This document shows, in pieces, positions 37,815-50,180 of a stretch of 64,000 nucleotides of DNA (positions are counted from its first letter, which is position 1; every line of letters begins with the position of its first letter). Below the pieces are notes generated by a model. The model worked only from the letters and a program-made list of their open reading frames with translations. It ran no database searches and was not told where the DNA came from. The position numbers were made by a program, and so were the translations under genes. This DNA comes from Pueraria montana var. lobata. Taxonomy: Eukaryota > Streptophyta > Magnoliopsida > Fabales > Fabaceae. Location of the stretch: NCBI GenBank assembly GCA_026413185.1, contig CM048652.1, forward strand, positions 3,534,001 to 3,598,000. The letters run 5' to 3'.

Positions 37815-39779
37815 TCATATGAACCTAAATGATGAAACTACCTGCAGAAACCAGCTGAATTTCAATACATAACTTAGAAGCCACTTAACGACCTACGCTA
37901 CATTATCGCATAAACTAGATATCTTGGATCATCATAACCTTTTTCTGTCAAATTATGGAGTATGCTAACAAAAAAAAAAAAAGAAAAAGGAATCACCTTC
38001 TGAACTTTAGAAGCATACTTGTCTGTTTCCTCTTCCACAAACTGCATGGAATAAATAGAATTAGACTGAACACAGAGTCATAGATACTGCAGTATATCTT
38101 GTGAATTGTAATGAGGCCACAAACCTGTCCTGTCACCGTATACAGTCTGTTATACCAACCATTTGATGCCATCCCAATAGCTGAATATAAATATCTGCGA
38201 CTCTCACCAGGATTTTGCAGTGTATACTCGATGTAATAAATCCCTGAACCATTGTTTGAATTGAATTAAGCACTGAAACTTGGGTATTTCCCCATGATTT
38301 CAGAATTTGGGAAAGTTTTTCTGTCTCATTAAGCATGCATATCTTAGGAATATAAGTAGGGATCTTGAAGACTAAAACATATGTACATTGATACCTTAAG
38401 AGTGGTTTCTGCACATTTTTAAAGTTACTTAAAAAGAGGACGCAATTTTACAACATCCTTTACTTTTTTTTCCTTACAATCTTATAGCTTAAACCATAAT
38501 GAAGCAAGTTTAAAATTAAAAGTACACACCATTAGATGATTTACAATCTATGAGTTTAGCGGCCACACCCGGGGGTCTTCGCCAGCTTCTGTCAAGCCCA
38601 CTAACCTGTTGAGTTCATTTTAACCAAATAGGGGGAAATTTTAACATTAGTTGGAACAAAAAGAATGAAAACCTGTAAATAATAGTTTTAAATCTGATAA
38701 TGAAATCACACTAGAGTCTGAGCAAACTCGTCAACTTTGCCAAAGGATTCCATCCTAGTGAAATCCGGACCCAGCCCTGTGATCACAACGCTCACTGAAG
38801 CAACAAATAGTTAGCAATTAATTTTACTTTACATTATAATGGATGAAGAAACAAATAATCAGAAATTAATAAAAATTTACAAGAAATAGAGTGAGAATAC
38901 CATTGGAATTGGATGCCTCTGTTGGGTAGAAAGCAGTTATCGATTTAAAGCCACTAGATTCTCCATCTCCTGTTCCCACTTGCCACTCTGATGCAGCCAC
39001 AAAAACACAAGGAGTATAGAATTTAAGCAACTAAATTGAATGTATGGTTTTACTTCCAAACTGGCAATTCAATTCACCTTGGGGAATCTCAATCTTGAAC
39101 TTGTTCTCATCGTCAGTGTAGACACGAACATCCTCAGACACATCTGAGACTCAAAACACATTTAAATTGAAAAATATTTTATGATACATATAGTTAATTA
39201 ATTCACAAAACTTAGATTACATGCAGTTCCATAAATAGTTTTGGTGTAATTCATGTTTTATTTCGCAGATTATCGGGTTCAATCTCCAATTCTGATTGAA
39301 GAACCGAAAACAGCACTAAAAACACCTATAAAATTGCATCTAAGTTTTATCTTTCACGGTAATGCAAAGTTAAGAGTACAAGGAATCATCATTTATTTTT
39401 AAATAAATAAATAAAAAAAGAAATAGCAATGACCATTGAGTGCCAATGCATTTGGGACTGCAAATGCAGCTAGTGCTACTGGCGTGTGAAGAATAAGTTG
39501 TCTCCTATTAACCGCACGTGCTTCTTGGATGGAAGAACTGATAGAACATAGAAATAATAATAATCATGTTATTTATGCATGAAACATGAGAAATGATGGG
39601 AATTGAGAAGCATGAAGTTATTACAGTGAAGATGGTCTTGTTTTATGATGCTCCAAGTCCAAGGTTATGGGAGGTGATGGACCTGAACAAAAACCTTTGT
39701 CTTTGTCGGCCATAGAGGCTGTGAAGTTGCATAGTGAAGGTCGCATATGCACACAACAGAGCCGCGAAATGGTCGCCAT
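37815..39779 (-). CDS. PsbP-domain protein, thylakoid lumen (PPD1/PPD5-like)
   Basis: Nine exons on the minus strand sum to 253 residues: 39779-39625, 39537-39434, 39143-39078, 38987-38901, 38794-38712, 38605-38530, 38243-38125, 38041-37997 and 37841-37815. Residues 1-~60 look like a chloroplast transit peptide. A twin-arginine lumenal signal follows: RR at 63-64, a hydrophobic stretch, and an A-L-A cleavage site at 82-84. This suggests Tat import into the thylakoid lumen. The rest is a PsbP fold, with VRVYTDDENKFKIEIP, GFKSITAFYPTEAS, ITGLGPDFTRMESFGKV, YYIEYTLQNPGE, SAIGMASNGWYNRLYTVTGQ and the end VVSSFRFI. PsbP proteins stabilise oxygen evolution in photosystem II; the PPD relatives have separate, often assembly-related roles. 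The last exon codes for only eight residues and a stop. Confidence 0.9.
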
Positions 39780-40438
39780 TCCTTTCAGATCAGCTTCTCT
39801 GCCTCCATTTCTAATTTTTTTTTTTTTACAATTTTTAAAATAATTCTACGATTCTGGTTGGTTTTATTATTAATAAAGGTCTCATGAAAACTTATGACGA
39901 TACTTTTTTAATTTTAGAATAAATTACACTTTTCATGAATATAAATATACATAAATAGGTTAAATTACATGCATGTTCATGAATTATTTGACAATTTTTA
40001 ATTAAGTTCTTAATTTTTTCAATTAAATTCTTGAACTTAATACAAGTTCAGGAACTTAATTAAAAAGTAAATATAAGTTCAGAAATTCAATTGAAACAAT
40101 TTTTTTTTCTTCAAAAATCTAATTAAAAATTTGGTAAAAATTCAGAGATTACGAAGTAATTAAACTGATATAAATATCACATTGTCTTTTTTTTTTTTAA
40201 AAAAAACACTACCTCCCACATATTTAAATATATAATGTTTTATTTTATTTTTTTAATTTTCTATTAAAGTTTTGTTAATTTTCATTAAAAAAATTATTAC
40301 TAAAATATTTTTTACACTGTGAACCCTTTAAATATGCAAATATTACACTGTTCTCCATTCTTGTGATAAAATACACACTTCTCTCTTTTAACAAGTGCAA
40401 ATAATTACACTTTACTATTTTATATAAGCTTACATATG
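39780..40438. other. Promoter side of the PsbP-domain gene, with a small imperfect foldback
   Basis: AT-rich. At about 39960-40155, AATTAAGTTCTTAA-type words are followed by their complements (TTCAGGAACTTAATTAAA), forming an imperfect hairpin. No gene. Confidence 0.4.
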
Positions 40439-41145
40439 AATTTAATTTTCGTAAGTTTGTGCTTTTTCAAATTTTGTCTCTAAATTTTTTTGTTCATTTT
40501 TAATCATGTAAGTTTGCATTTTTTCAATTTTTGTTCCTTTCAACTTTTTTGCTTGTTTTTAGTCTATGTAAGTTTGCATTTTTTAAATTTTAGTCCTTTT
40601 AAAATTTCAAAATTTTCATTTTTAGCCCTTGTGAGTTCACTCTCTATGGACTAAAATTGAAAAAAACAAAAACTTGTAGAGACTGAAAGCGAACAAAAAA
40701 AAAGCCTTATAGAGACCAAAATTGAAAAAAGGCAAACTTACATGAACTAAAAATGAATAAAAAAAGCTTAATTGCACATTTTACCATCAAACTTTCATTA
40801 TTTTGTGAATTTTACCATTAAAGTTTTCAATTTTTGTGCATTTTACCGATGTTGACGAGTCACTAAAAGAAGTTACAAATTTTTGCGAAACAACGTCGTT
40901 TTGTTACTAACATCATGGTAAAATGAGCCAAAATTAAAAATTTTGGTTGTAAAATTTGCAAAAAAACAAACTTGGGTGGTAAAATGCACGAAATTGAAAG
41001 CTTGAGTGATAAAATTTGTAGAAATAAAAATTTGGGTGGTAAATTTCGTAAAATGATGATAGTTTAGTGGTAAAATATGTAATTAAATCTAAAAAAACTT
41101 ATACTGACCAAATTTGAAAAAGTGCAAACTTATTGGGACTAAATT
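40439..41145. mobile_element. Foldback element interrupted by a second foldback
   Basis: The outer element has arms made of about three tandem copies of a ~58-base unit around 'GTAAGTTTGCA-TTTTTCAA' on the left (40439-40625), with complements on the right (40640-40765). The last right-hand copy, which should pair with the outermost left one, sits at 41090-41145, displaced by the inner element at 40767-41090. Confidence 0.7.
40767..41090. mobile_element. Inner foldback inserted in the outer one
   Basis: Left end TTAATTGCACATTTTACCA pairs with the right end (complement TTTAATTACATATTTTACCA). Inside, TTTTACCA/TTTGGTGGTAAAA-type words repeat on both arms around a centre near 40850-40920 that holds AAACAACGTCGTTTTG. 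Non-coding. Confidence 0.7.
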
Positions 41146-42090
41146 GATATTTAAGCCACATATATATATATATATATTAAATTTTATTTGTTATTATTGT
41201 TTAAAAACTTAGTTCATAAAAATTATTTTAAATATTTAAATACATTTATATTTTTTTATACAGTATTAATTATTATAATTGTTAAATATATTGTATATAC
41301 TTTTAATAATATTACTAAACATTATTTTTATTAAATATAATTCATTATAGCATTCAATTTTTCATTCTCTCAACTTTTTTTTTTTTACAATTTCTATTAA
41401 AACATTTCTTGAATGATGGGATAATAATATTTTTAATTAAATTGATAATTAGTGTCTTGAAAATTTTAAAGAATTAAAAAAATTATTTAAAAATAAATAT
41501 TTAATAAATTAAAAATTAAAACTATATATTTTGTAAAATATCTTTTAAAATTGTAATGAGATTACTAAGAATATTTACTAGCATTTGTTATTCTTAAATC
41601 AAATTATATATTTAATACTATATATATAGTAAATATTTTGTAGAAAACAGTAATTACTATACTAATAATTATTTAAATAAATTAAAAGAATTTAACAATA
41701 TTATATATTCTGCATTTTTTTGTTATATTTATATAAATATAATTTCACAAACATTATTTGGTAATATAATAATTAAATATAAAATATCTTTATTTGATAT
41801 GTTATTATAGTTTTTCCATCACTGAATTATTTTATCACATTTATGGTAATATAATTTTTTCAATTTAAAAAATCCTTAAATATAAGTTTGAAAAAAAAAC
41901 AATATGAATAAATTATTAGAGTGCTAAAAAGTCCTGCCTAAACTTTCACACTTATCTATAAAGAAGAAAAAATTTAAAAAATAATATTAGTCAAATTTGA
42001 CAATATATTTATTCAATATATATATAGTAAATTTGACTTAACCGATATTAACTATTATATTAATCATTATCTATTATTTGGAAATTTCAT
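41146..42090. other. Extremely AT-rich intergenic DNA
   Basis: (TA)n at 41159-41178; otherwise no structure or coding content that I can define. Confidence 0.4.
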
Positions 42091-42665
42091 TAAAATCATT
42101 CAATAATATAATATTTTATTTCTTATTGACTAACAAATATTATTTATACAGTTAAATATATTTATTTATATTATATATGATTAATTTTAGCTACTAAAAA
42201 AATTATATATAAATAGTGCATTAGGTATTATAATTATTATTACTTTAAAAGCATTTAATAATATAATACATTATTACTTATTAACTATTGAAAATTAATT
42301 TTCTTATATGTAAAAAAATATTAATAATTAATGTTTGTTCAATATTATTTGTACAGCAAAATATATTTAATTATATCATATATTGTTAATATTAGCTATT
42401 AAAGAAAAAAAATCTGATATATGAATAGTATATTGGGTATTATAATTACCACTTCAAAAGCATTAAATTATATAATATATTATTACTTATTACATATTAA
42501 ATATTGATTTCTTATATATAAATAAAATATTAATAATTAATATTAGTCCAATATTATTTATATATTAAAAATATTTAATTAAATTATACATTATTAGTAG
42601 GATCTATTAAAGAAAAAATCTTATATATAATAAATAGTATATTAGGTATTATAATTACTTAATTC
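42091..42665. repeat. AT-rich tandem repeat, about 209-bp period
   Basis: The words AGCATTTAATAATATAAT and TATTAGGTATTATAATTA recur in order. The former occurs at 42250 and 42459 (209 apart), with an earlier diverged copy at 42095 after a shorter unit. The latter occurs near 42220, 42432 and 42640. About 2.8 copies. Confidence 0.6.
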
Positions 42666-42675
42666 TTTATATTAT

Positions 42676-42711
<36 letters not shown>

Positions 42712-42867
42712 GTATACTATATTTAAATATAATATTTTTTTTTCAGAAATGTTAACCTTGAATTTTTTATCAATATTCTTTGCAAATTATTTATAACAGT
42801 TGTTGAATGTCTTGATTTTGTAATAAATATATAATAAAATCATTAAATGTATTCAACATTCAATTAG

Positions 42868-43090
42868 AAAAAATGTTAAAGAATATAATATATAAATAAA
42901 TACCAAAATAACTTATATACCAAAAAAAAAGAAAAACCAAAATAACTTGGTAAATTCTTACTGTAATTGATAATAGTAAAAATGTTAAAGAATATAATAT
43001 AATATATAAATAAATACCAAAATAACTTATGTACCAAAAAAAAAAAAGAAAAATAAAAATAACTTGATAAATTCTTACTGTAATTGATAG
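42868..43090. repeat. Direct tandem duplication of about 110 bp
   Basis: Both copies (42868-42974 and 42975-43090) carry AAAATGTTAAAGAATATAAT, AAATACCAAAATAACTTAT, a poly-A run and AATTCTTACTGTAATTGATA. They differ by a few substitutions and short indels. Confidence 0.8.
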
Positions 43091-44072
43091 TACACGAATG
43101 AGATAGAGACAAGGAAACGAAATGGACAGTTGTCAAAAATAAAGGCGGCATTTATCCAGAAACGGCAGTGTATCGGCCGGATAAGCTTATCGAAACTGAA
43201 TCTCATTCTTTTATGACATTTTCTTTTTCGTACCAAACCAAACCAAACCCAATTCGCTAACTTTTTACCTCCTTTTCAAAATTTTAATTAATTAATGCCA
43301 TAAGAAAGGAGGGGCCACACAAGGAAAAATATATTTTCAAAACCTATTTAGGAATAAATTAAATAAATAAAATCAAATCTATTGTCCGAAGGGAGCGCCG
43401 TTGGGTTTTTCTATCCTAAATCCCACAATTTTCCCTGTCATAATTCTCACTCTCTGCAATATTATTTTCCTTCAAAGTCATTGGTAAGTTTAAGACATTT
43501 ATTTATTTTTTCCCATCTTAGCACTGCACATTTTATTAGTCTTCAAAATTTTCCTGGTGTTTATTTTTTACCCGATTCTCACTGCCAATTAAAAAAATAA
43601 TTCCATTTATCGAAAATTGAATATTCAATGTAAACCACAATCTTAATTGAAAATTATAGTCAAGATCTCCTCAAGTAAAACCTGTAATTTCATCCAATTT
43701 TACTGCTCCGCTGGATTGCAAAACTAGGGTTTGGATTTTTGTCCCTTGTTTTGCCCTCTTTAGGTAAAAAAATTTGCAATCCAGTGCAAGAGGAGAGTAA
43801 AAGTATGCGTGGGATTCATTTATGTTATGAATGATAGATAGTATACGTAGTAGATTTTGAAATTTGAATTTGAATTGTAGACGTACGATGAGAGTAGAAA
43901 AAGGAAAGATGATGATTGTATTGCGGCGTGTAGAAGAGAGAGGAGGGAGGATTTATCCAACTTTGATATTCATACCATAATAGGATCAGCCTAGGGTTTA
44001 TATTAAGCTAGCTGCTGAAACAAACAAATGTTCAAATTGCAGTTGTTGTTGTTGAATCTGCTCATTCCACAC

Positions 44073-44100
44073 TGAGTGAGTGAGTGAGTGAGTGAGAGAG
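44073..44100 (+). repeat. (TGAG)n tract directly before the start codon of the second AHL gene
   Basis: Six TGAG units then AGAGAG, ending 15 bases before the ATG at 44115, so it lies in the 5' UTR. The leader from about 43400 to 44114 holds no other gene. Confidence 0.8.
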
Positions 44101-44114
44101 ACCAAAACATAAGC

Positions 44115-46914
44115 ATGTCGGGATCTGACATGGCAGGTAGGGAGCAATTCACGGTTGGGATGCACAAACCTCAACCCCTTCATCAAAACATGCGTATGGA
44201 CTATGCTGCTGCTGACGGCACAGCTGTTTTCGCGGCTCCTACCGTTAACATTAACGGCGGAGAATCCTCTCCAGCGGTGCCTCCGGGCCTGGGCCTGGCC
44301 CAGCCCCAGCCCCAGCCCCAGCCCATGGTGGTTAACTCCTCTGAAACAGTCAAGAGAAAGAGGGGAAGACCCAGGAAATATGGGCCTGACGGTGGCATGG
44401 CCTTGACTTTGAACAATACCCCTCCTACCGGCGGCGCCGCCGTGCCGGTTGGCCATTCCGGTGGAGCATTTCCACCGGCTCCTCTTTCGGATTCAGCCTC
44501 AGCGGGTACCGTGAAGCGCAGGGGCAGACCTCGTGGTTCTGTCAACAAGAATAAGAAGATTAACTCAAAGTATTCTGGTAACTGCTTTTTTCCTTTCTCT
44601 TCTTCAATTCTCCTCTCACTTTAATTTCTTGTATGTGTTGTTTTATAGAGTAAGCTTTACAGTTTTTTTTTTTAAAATATATATTCAATTTAAAATGGAG
44701 TTCCTTCCTTCCGACCGCAGCATGTTATTTATTTTGACTTGTTTTTGTTTTCAAGGACATTTCTTATTTTTTTACGTTTTTGCTTCCCTCACCTACGGTT
44801 TGTGTGTGTCTGCGGAGGGATACTTGTTAATTGTTATTGTATTTAATTATTTTTTATTTATCTATATGTTTGAACTATAATCTGGGACCTATTGGCATCG
44901 GGTTATCGATTCCTTGGTTTTCAAAATTACTCTTTTGCCCGTGTGTCATGTGCTGTTGTTCCCATTTCTTCGGTGTATTTTATTTTTGTTTGCCCTGATT
45001 CTGAATATGCAATTTCTTATTTGCTTGCGTCCACTGTTCTATTGGATATCTGCATGTTATATATTATTTGAAAAAATGTGCACGATCTCCTTTGTTTCAC
45101 TCATCAAGTTAAAGATTAAATTTCTTGTACATGTCCTCTAATGGAATCTTTCTGCAGGGCTAGGATCTTTGTTTACTCCGCATGTCATTACGGTGAAAGC
45201 TGGAGAGGTATCTGCTTAATCTTACAAAATATATGAAATGCGTGGACTAAATTGTTTTCATTGGGATTGACTGCTGTGTTGTCGTCTTTTATTTTCTACA
45301 TAATTATGTTTTCTTTTATTTATATTCCTTGTTCAATAACTTCTGATCCATGCCTCTTATTAATACAGCTATATTTTAATTAAAGCAGTAATTTGGTTTA
45401 CTTTGATGAATATTGTTGTTTGTGAAGGTGATATTGTGATCCATAAAATTTTTCACTCGCTTCTTTTTGTGAACTCTTTTTGAAATTTGATTGCTAACTA
45501 GGAGCTAATTTAGATGAACTATTTTGTAACTTTGGATGGATCACATGAAGTTAATTAATGGAGGATTTATCTAAATAATGTTATCGCTTGTACAAGGCAC
45601 CCAATGAAAATTTGATATCCAAAAAGTAGAAATGCATTATGTATCTGATGTATAAATGGAACAATGTTATGACTTTATTATCACATTTATCTTTCATGTT
45701 ATATTGTACTGATCTTGTCTTTTGGGAGAAAAAAGGTGTGGGGGTTTTAAAGTCTAATAATCCCCAAGCATTTCTGGTTTGATTCTCCTGGGACCTAATA
45801 TTGATTTTTTTTAATATATATTTTGATATTCAGGATTTGTCAGCAAGAATTATGTCAATTTCCCAGAGTAGTCCAAGAAATATTTGCATCTTAACAGCAA
45901 ATGGAGCCATATCTAATGTGACACTTCGACAACCTGCCTCATCTGGTGGAACTGTGACTTATGAGGTTCATAAACATCCTAGCAACTTTTCTTTTAGTCC
46001 CCTTCAGATAACCCTCATCATGGAGCCAAAATTATTCCCTTAGATCTGTCAATTAATTTGTTACTGTAAATGTTTTTGTCTATCTCTAGTAAATTATCCC
46101 GTTGGGGGAGCATTTTTTACAAATTTTATTATGCATTCTGTTGTTTTATCAAACTTAGTTAAAACATTCTAATTAATTATATTTGTTTTCACACCATAGT
46201 TAAAAATACATCAACTTTGATAATTATTTCATAGCTTTATATGAGAAAATTGATTTTAAAAGTTTGTCCAAAATCAAATGTTGTTTATTTGGGTATGGTT
46301 TGCTGCTACTATAAACAAGTTCAATGCTGCAGTGGTGGGCAAGTGGACCTGTCCTCAGTTTGTGATATTTTGGTTTTCAGGGGCGATTTGAGATCCTATC
46401 ACTTGGTGGTTCTTTGTTTCTTGCTGGAACTGGTCATACTGAAAGGGCTGGGGGGCTGAGTGTGTCCTTGTCAGGGCCAGATGGCCGTGTCTTAGGTGGT
46501 GGAGTTGCAGGTCTTTTGATAGCTGCTTCCCCTGTTCAGGTACATATTCTTTGTTGATTTGTATCTGTCTGTTTTATTCAAACATTTAAAAGAAGAATAG
46601 AGTATCATACTTGCTAATTTTTAAGATGCATATATTTGTCAGTTTGTTTTGTCTGTAAACGTGGAGTAATATTTTTGCAGATTGTTTTGGCGAGCTTTGT
46701 TACTGATCGTCCTCGCAAGCGCTTGAAGATTGCAAAGCAGATGGAGAATGCATCTGCTGCCCCAGCAGGCCAAAGCAGCTCGCCATCAAGAGGCACTCTG
46801 AGTGAGTCGTCAGGTGGGGTTGGGAGTGGGAGCCCACTAAACCAAAGCACAGGAGCCTGCATCAACAACAGTAGTACCCCAACCCAGGGCTTTTCAGGCA
46901 TGCCCTGGAAGTAG
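44115..46914 (+). CDS. AT-hook motif nuclear-localized protein (AHL), two hooks, multi-exon
   Basis: Five exons sum to 345 residues: 44115-44577, 45158-45207, 45834-45965, 46381-46539 and 46681-46914. Two AT-hooks: KRKRGRPRKYG at residues 80-90 and KRRGRPRGS at 134-142. The PPC/DUF296 domain spans exons 2-5 (~157-285), with GSLFTPHVITVKAGEDLSAR, ICILTANGAISNVTLRQP, GRFEILSLGGS and LLIAASPVQIVLASF. A Ser/Gly-rich tail follows a basic patch, RPRKRLKIAKQ. Two hooks with introns in the PPC region mark the other major AHL clade, distinct from the single-exon gene at 9662. The protein is nuclear and binds AT-rich DNA; the PPC domain mediates self- and cross-association among AHL proteins. A (PQ)n run at residues 63-70 comes from a CCCAG/GCCCCA repeat. 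Confidence 0.94.
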
Positions 46915-48106
46915 AACTTGACTCTCTTCTCACATGTTTCTGTAGTAGGTTTGGTGTGGTGACACATCAGGCTCTACTTGTTATGTTATTACTTTGTGTC
47001 TTTTATGCTTTAAGCATTGAAGAGACGCACACCTGTTACATTAGCTTTGTGTAATAGTTGGAGGAACAACATTTCAGGGATAAAGTATGTGGTCTCGTAG
47101 ATTAATTTGGTTAGATTTGTTCCTTAGTCTATCTGCACTTGGGTGATTCAAGAGGTTCTGGCAGGATCGGGTTGTCTTCTAGGATCATGATGAGATGGCG
47201 GTGACTTTGTCATCCGTTAGTTGTAATTTGTTGTCGGTCCATGTGCTGAAACTTTCTCCTTTTTACCCAGTTGTTTGGTGGTAATAATACTTAATTTATT
47301 TAGCCATTCATCCTATCTTCATAATCTTATGATTATTAGTAGGCTGGTTTTTTTTTTTTTTTGATGGATAAGCGGGGCTCAAGCCCAAAACAACAAAAAC
47401 TTGGAAACAAGCATCAAGCTTGATACATCAGCATGCAGAAACGAAAGAATAATAAATCCCGGAGGATCATCATTAGTAGCATGTTATTGTTTATACATTT
47501 TTATTCTGTTAAATTAATTATGATTGGCAAACACTTTTCTGCATAAAATTATTAAAACTAAGGGCCGATTGTTTAGCTCTTAAAAAGTGTAATTTTAAAT
47601 TTGTGTAAAAAATGATTTTTTTTTTTTTGGAGATTTTATATAAAAAATTATTTTTTGTTTGGTAAAAATTATAAAAAGTATATTTTATTTTGTCAGTATA
47701 GTTTTCAGAAATGATTCAAAAAAGTTGTTCAAAATCGTTTGAGATATGATTTACATTTTTAAATGTTGAAGCAACGTTGTTCATTATTATAATCTTTAAA
47801 TTACTCAGTATAGTGAATTATACTGAGAGCACTGACCCATAAACTTTATTTACACCTTTAACACAAGATATCTCTAGCAACATTTCCAACAATGGAACAA
47901 AGAAAAGCTGCATAAATGTATGATATGGAAAAGGGACATTCGCTCGAGGGAATAAGGTAATGAAAAGAGTCAATCAATTTATTATTATATGGAAAACGTT
48001 ACATTGTTTCCAAGGAAAAGCTGAAATAGGCAGACACTGGATAATTGATTAGTAGAAGGAAAGATATTCAGACAAAAGAATGGAGTAAGCGTAGAGGGAA
48101 TGAGTC
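46915..48106. other. Intergenic; 3' ends of the AHL and protease genes
   Basis: Contains a retroposon tail (47335-47479) and, from about 47780, DNA shared with the flank of the second protease copy (from about 51865). Confidence 0.5.
47335..47479 (-). mobile_element. Short 3' tail of a non-LTR retroposon with target duplication
   Basis: ATTAGTAG occurs at 47335-47342 and again at 47472-47479. Between them is a T-run (47348-47362), then about 108 bases of sequence with normal composition. Read on the minus strand this is a short body ending in poly(A), flanked by an 8-bp target duplication: the mark of a heavily 5'-truncated LINE or SINE insertion. It is not the 3' end of the LINE at 12815. 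Confidence 0.7.
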
Positions 48107-49618
48107 TTATTTCTTCTTAGTGGGATAAGAAGCCATCTTATAGATTCCGCAGATTCCCTCGGGCTTTCCGATGTTTCTCCTCATTCTGATGTATCCTTTC
48201 TCTCCCCACTTAGATCCCCATGAATTTTTCACTATGATATAATCAACGCCTTTCGAAGTTCCATATCCAACAGCTGCCACACCGTGATCTAAGTCACTTC
48301 CGCAATGCCCATCGAAAACACCCTACATATGGTAGGTAATCCAATCATTTAACAAATTGTATTAATTAAAACTAGTTTCTCTTATAAAAGTAACCACAAG
48401 GGCCATAAAAAAAAAAAAAAAACACTTTGTTTATAATATAATTAAACATACCCCACTATAAAATTGGAAATCTCTGCCTGAAGCCTCTATGGCCACACTG
48501 AGGGGTTGGTTTGCAAGTGCCTTCAATAGGTTCTGTTCATTGTTCTGTGGCACGTCATGGTACCCGCTAATAGTAACAACTTCAGTTTCTTCCTGGCGAT
48601 GGAACAAGCCAAAAAATTTTAGTTTCTACGTTATTGGATTGGATCTATCTGATAGCGATGTTAGACTAAATTTTTGTTTAGCTTACCTTTGTCATCTCGC
48701 AAGTACCTTCCTCCATAATGTAAGGATAATCTTCCTCTTTATGGAGTCCACCATTTTCTACTATAAAGGAGAATGCATAGTCCATGAGACCCCCATTGCA
48801 GCCATTGTTGTAAGTTCTGTCACAGTCAATCAATTCTTGCTCAGACAATGATGTTAAATTTCCGGTCACGATCTGGTTTATTCCCTCAACTGCTGCAACA
48901 GTAGAAAATGCCCAGCAGCTACCTGCAAATATATATTAATCGCTAGATGAACAAAACAATCGAATAACATGAGTAGGGAAAAATCATTATATGGTACAAC
49001 AATATCTGATCCCTAATCAATTGCTACGTATAACATAATTACATTTTTTTTTTAATTTATGAACAAGAATTAATAATGTGTCACATAAAAGATTAGTCGG
49101 GACTACGTGATCTTGAAATAATTTCTTGAGTGGGGGCATAGACAATAAATATAATACTTACCACATGAACCTTGGTTCTTGACTTGGGTTACAGCACCTT
49201 TCTTTCTCCAATCGACTGACTTTGGCAATTCAACATCTTTGTAAGTGAATTCTTCAGGGGACTCTCTCCTCCTAGAGTAGTCAACCTTAAGCCCCAGATA
49301 CTTGTTCTTGAACTCTTGGTGGCTCAAATCAGCAAACTCATTCAACCCGAGCCAGTAGTTGCTGACCACCTTGTTTCTCTCATCAATGTGCTTTAGGTTG
49401 TCCTTGAAAATATCGAACCTATGGAGCTTCTCCTCAATGGTCTCGTAAATCTTGCCATGTCTTGACATCCATGATTCAAAGAGTTCAATGAGCTTATTCA
49501 TGGACTTTAAGTCCTCCGATGAATAGCCCACAATGGAGAAATCGCGCCCAAAAGCCAAAGACGCAAATAGGCAGAAGGAGCAGGCAAGGAAAAGTGCTTT
49601 GGAGGAGGAGAAAGCCAT
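48107..49618 (-). CDS. XCP: Papain-type cysteine protease, XCP1/XCP2-like (copy A)
   Basis: Four exons on the minus strand, 349 residues: 49618-49162, 48922-48687, 48592-48452 and 48322-48107. A signal peptide (~1-24) is followed by an I29 propeptide with the ERFNIN set (E63, R67, F71, N74, I78, N82) and the G-x-N-x-F-x-D motif at 91-97. The mature enzyme starts near LPKSVDWRKKGAV. Catalytic residues: Gln149, Cys155 (GSCGSCWAFS), His291 (LDHGVAAVGYG) and Asn311 (KNSWGSKWGEKG). All are intact. Closest family by motifs (TYNNGCNGGLMDYAF, DFQFYSGGVFDG, KMASYPTKKK) is xylem cysteine peptidase, which clears cell contents during tracheary-element death in the vacuole. Differs from copy B at scattered sites, for example AVTQ against AVTP. 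Exons 1-4 have the same lengths in both copies. Confidence 0.94.
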
Positions 49619-49663
49619 GGCTATACAAGAGAAGGGGATGAGGAAGAATGGGCAAAGAGAGCA

Positions 49664-49673
49664 CTATATATAG
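49664..49673 (-). promoter_or_regulatory. TATA box of protease copy A
   Basis: TATATATAG-type core on the minus strand about 50 bases before the ATG at 49618, giving a very short leader. The same core sits at the same distance in copy B. Confidence 0.6.
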
Positions 49674-50148
49674 GTTGTGTTTTAGATGTTACTTTGAAAG
49701 TAAAGTCTGTTGGAATTGTTATACCACGGTACACCATCTCCATGAGCAGTAGTCTTCAAGCATGTTCTTTTGACGTGGCTTTACATCAAAGCATAATATC
49801 ACATGCCTTAATTATGTGGCACAAGATAGCTAGTGTGTGATAGAATATATATATATATTTCGGTGCAGTAGGAGAACCTTCATATCTTTATGGAGAAAGG
49901 CAAAAAAAAAAAAAAACGGTGTCGGAAGGATTACTTGGTTGAGATCTTTCTTAAAAGAACAACTACTATATTTTAATGTTTTCATAATAAAGTTAGAAAG
50001 AAAACATTAGTCATCGTTTATGCCAAAAGTTAGTTAAAGATCAAATGAATACTTAAAAAAATCAAGTAGTATTATCTTTTAATAATGTTGATAATTTAAA
50101 TATATATGAATTATATTTCTCCTAATAATTAAGAGCTTTTACACACTT

Positions 50149-50180
<32 letters not shown>

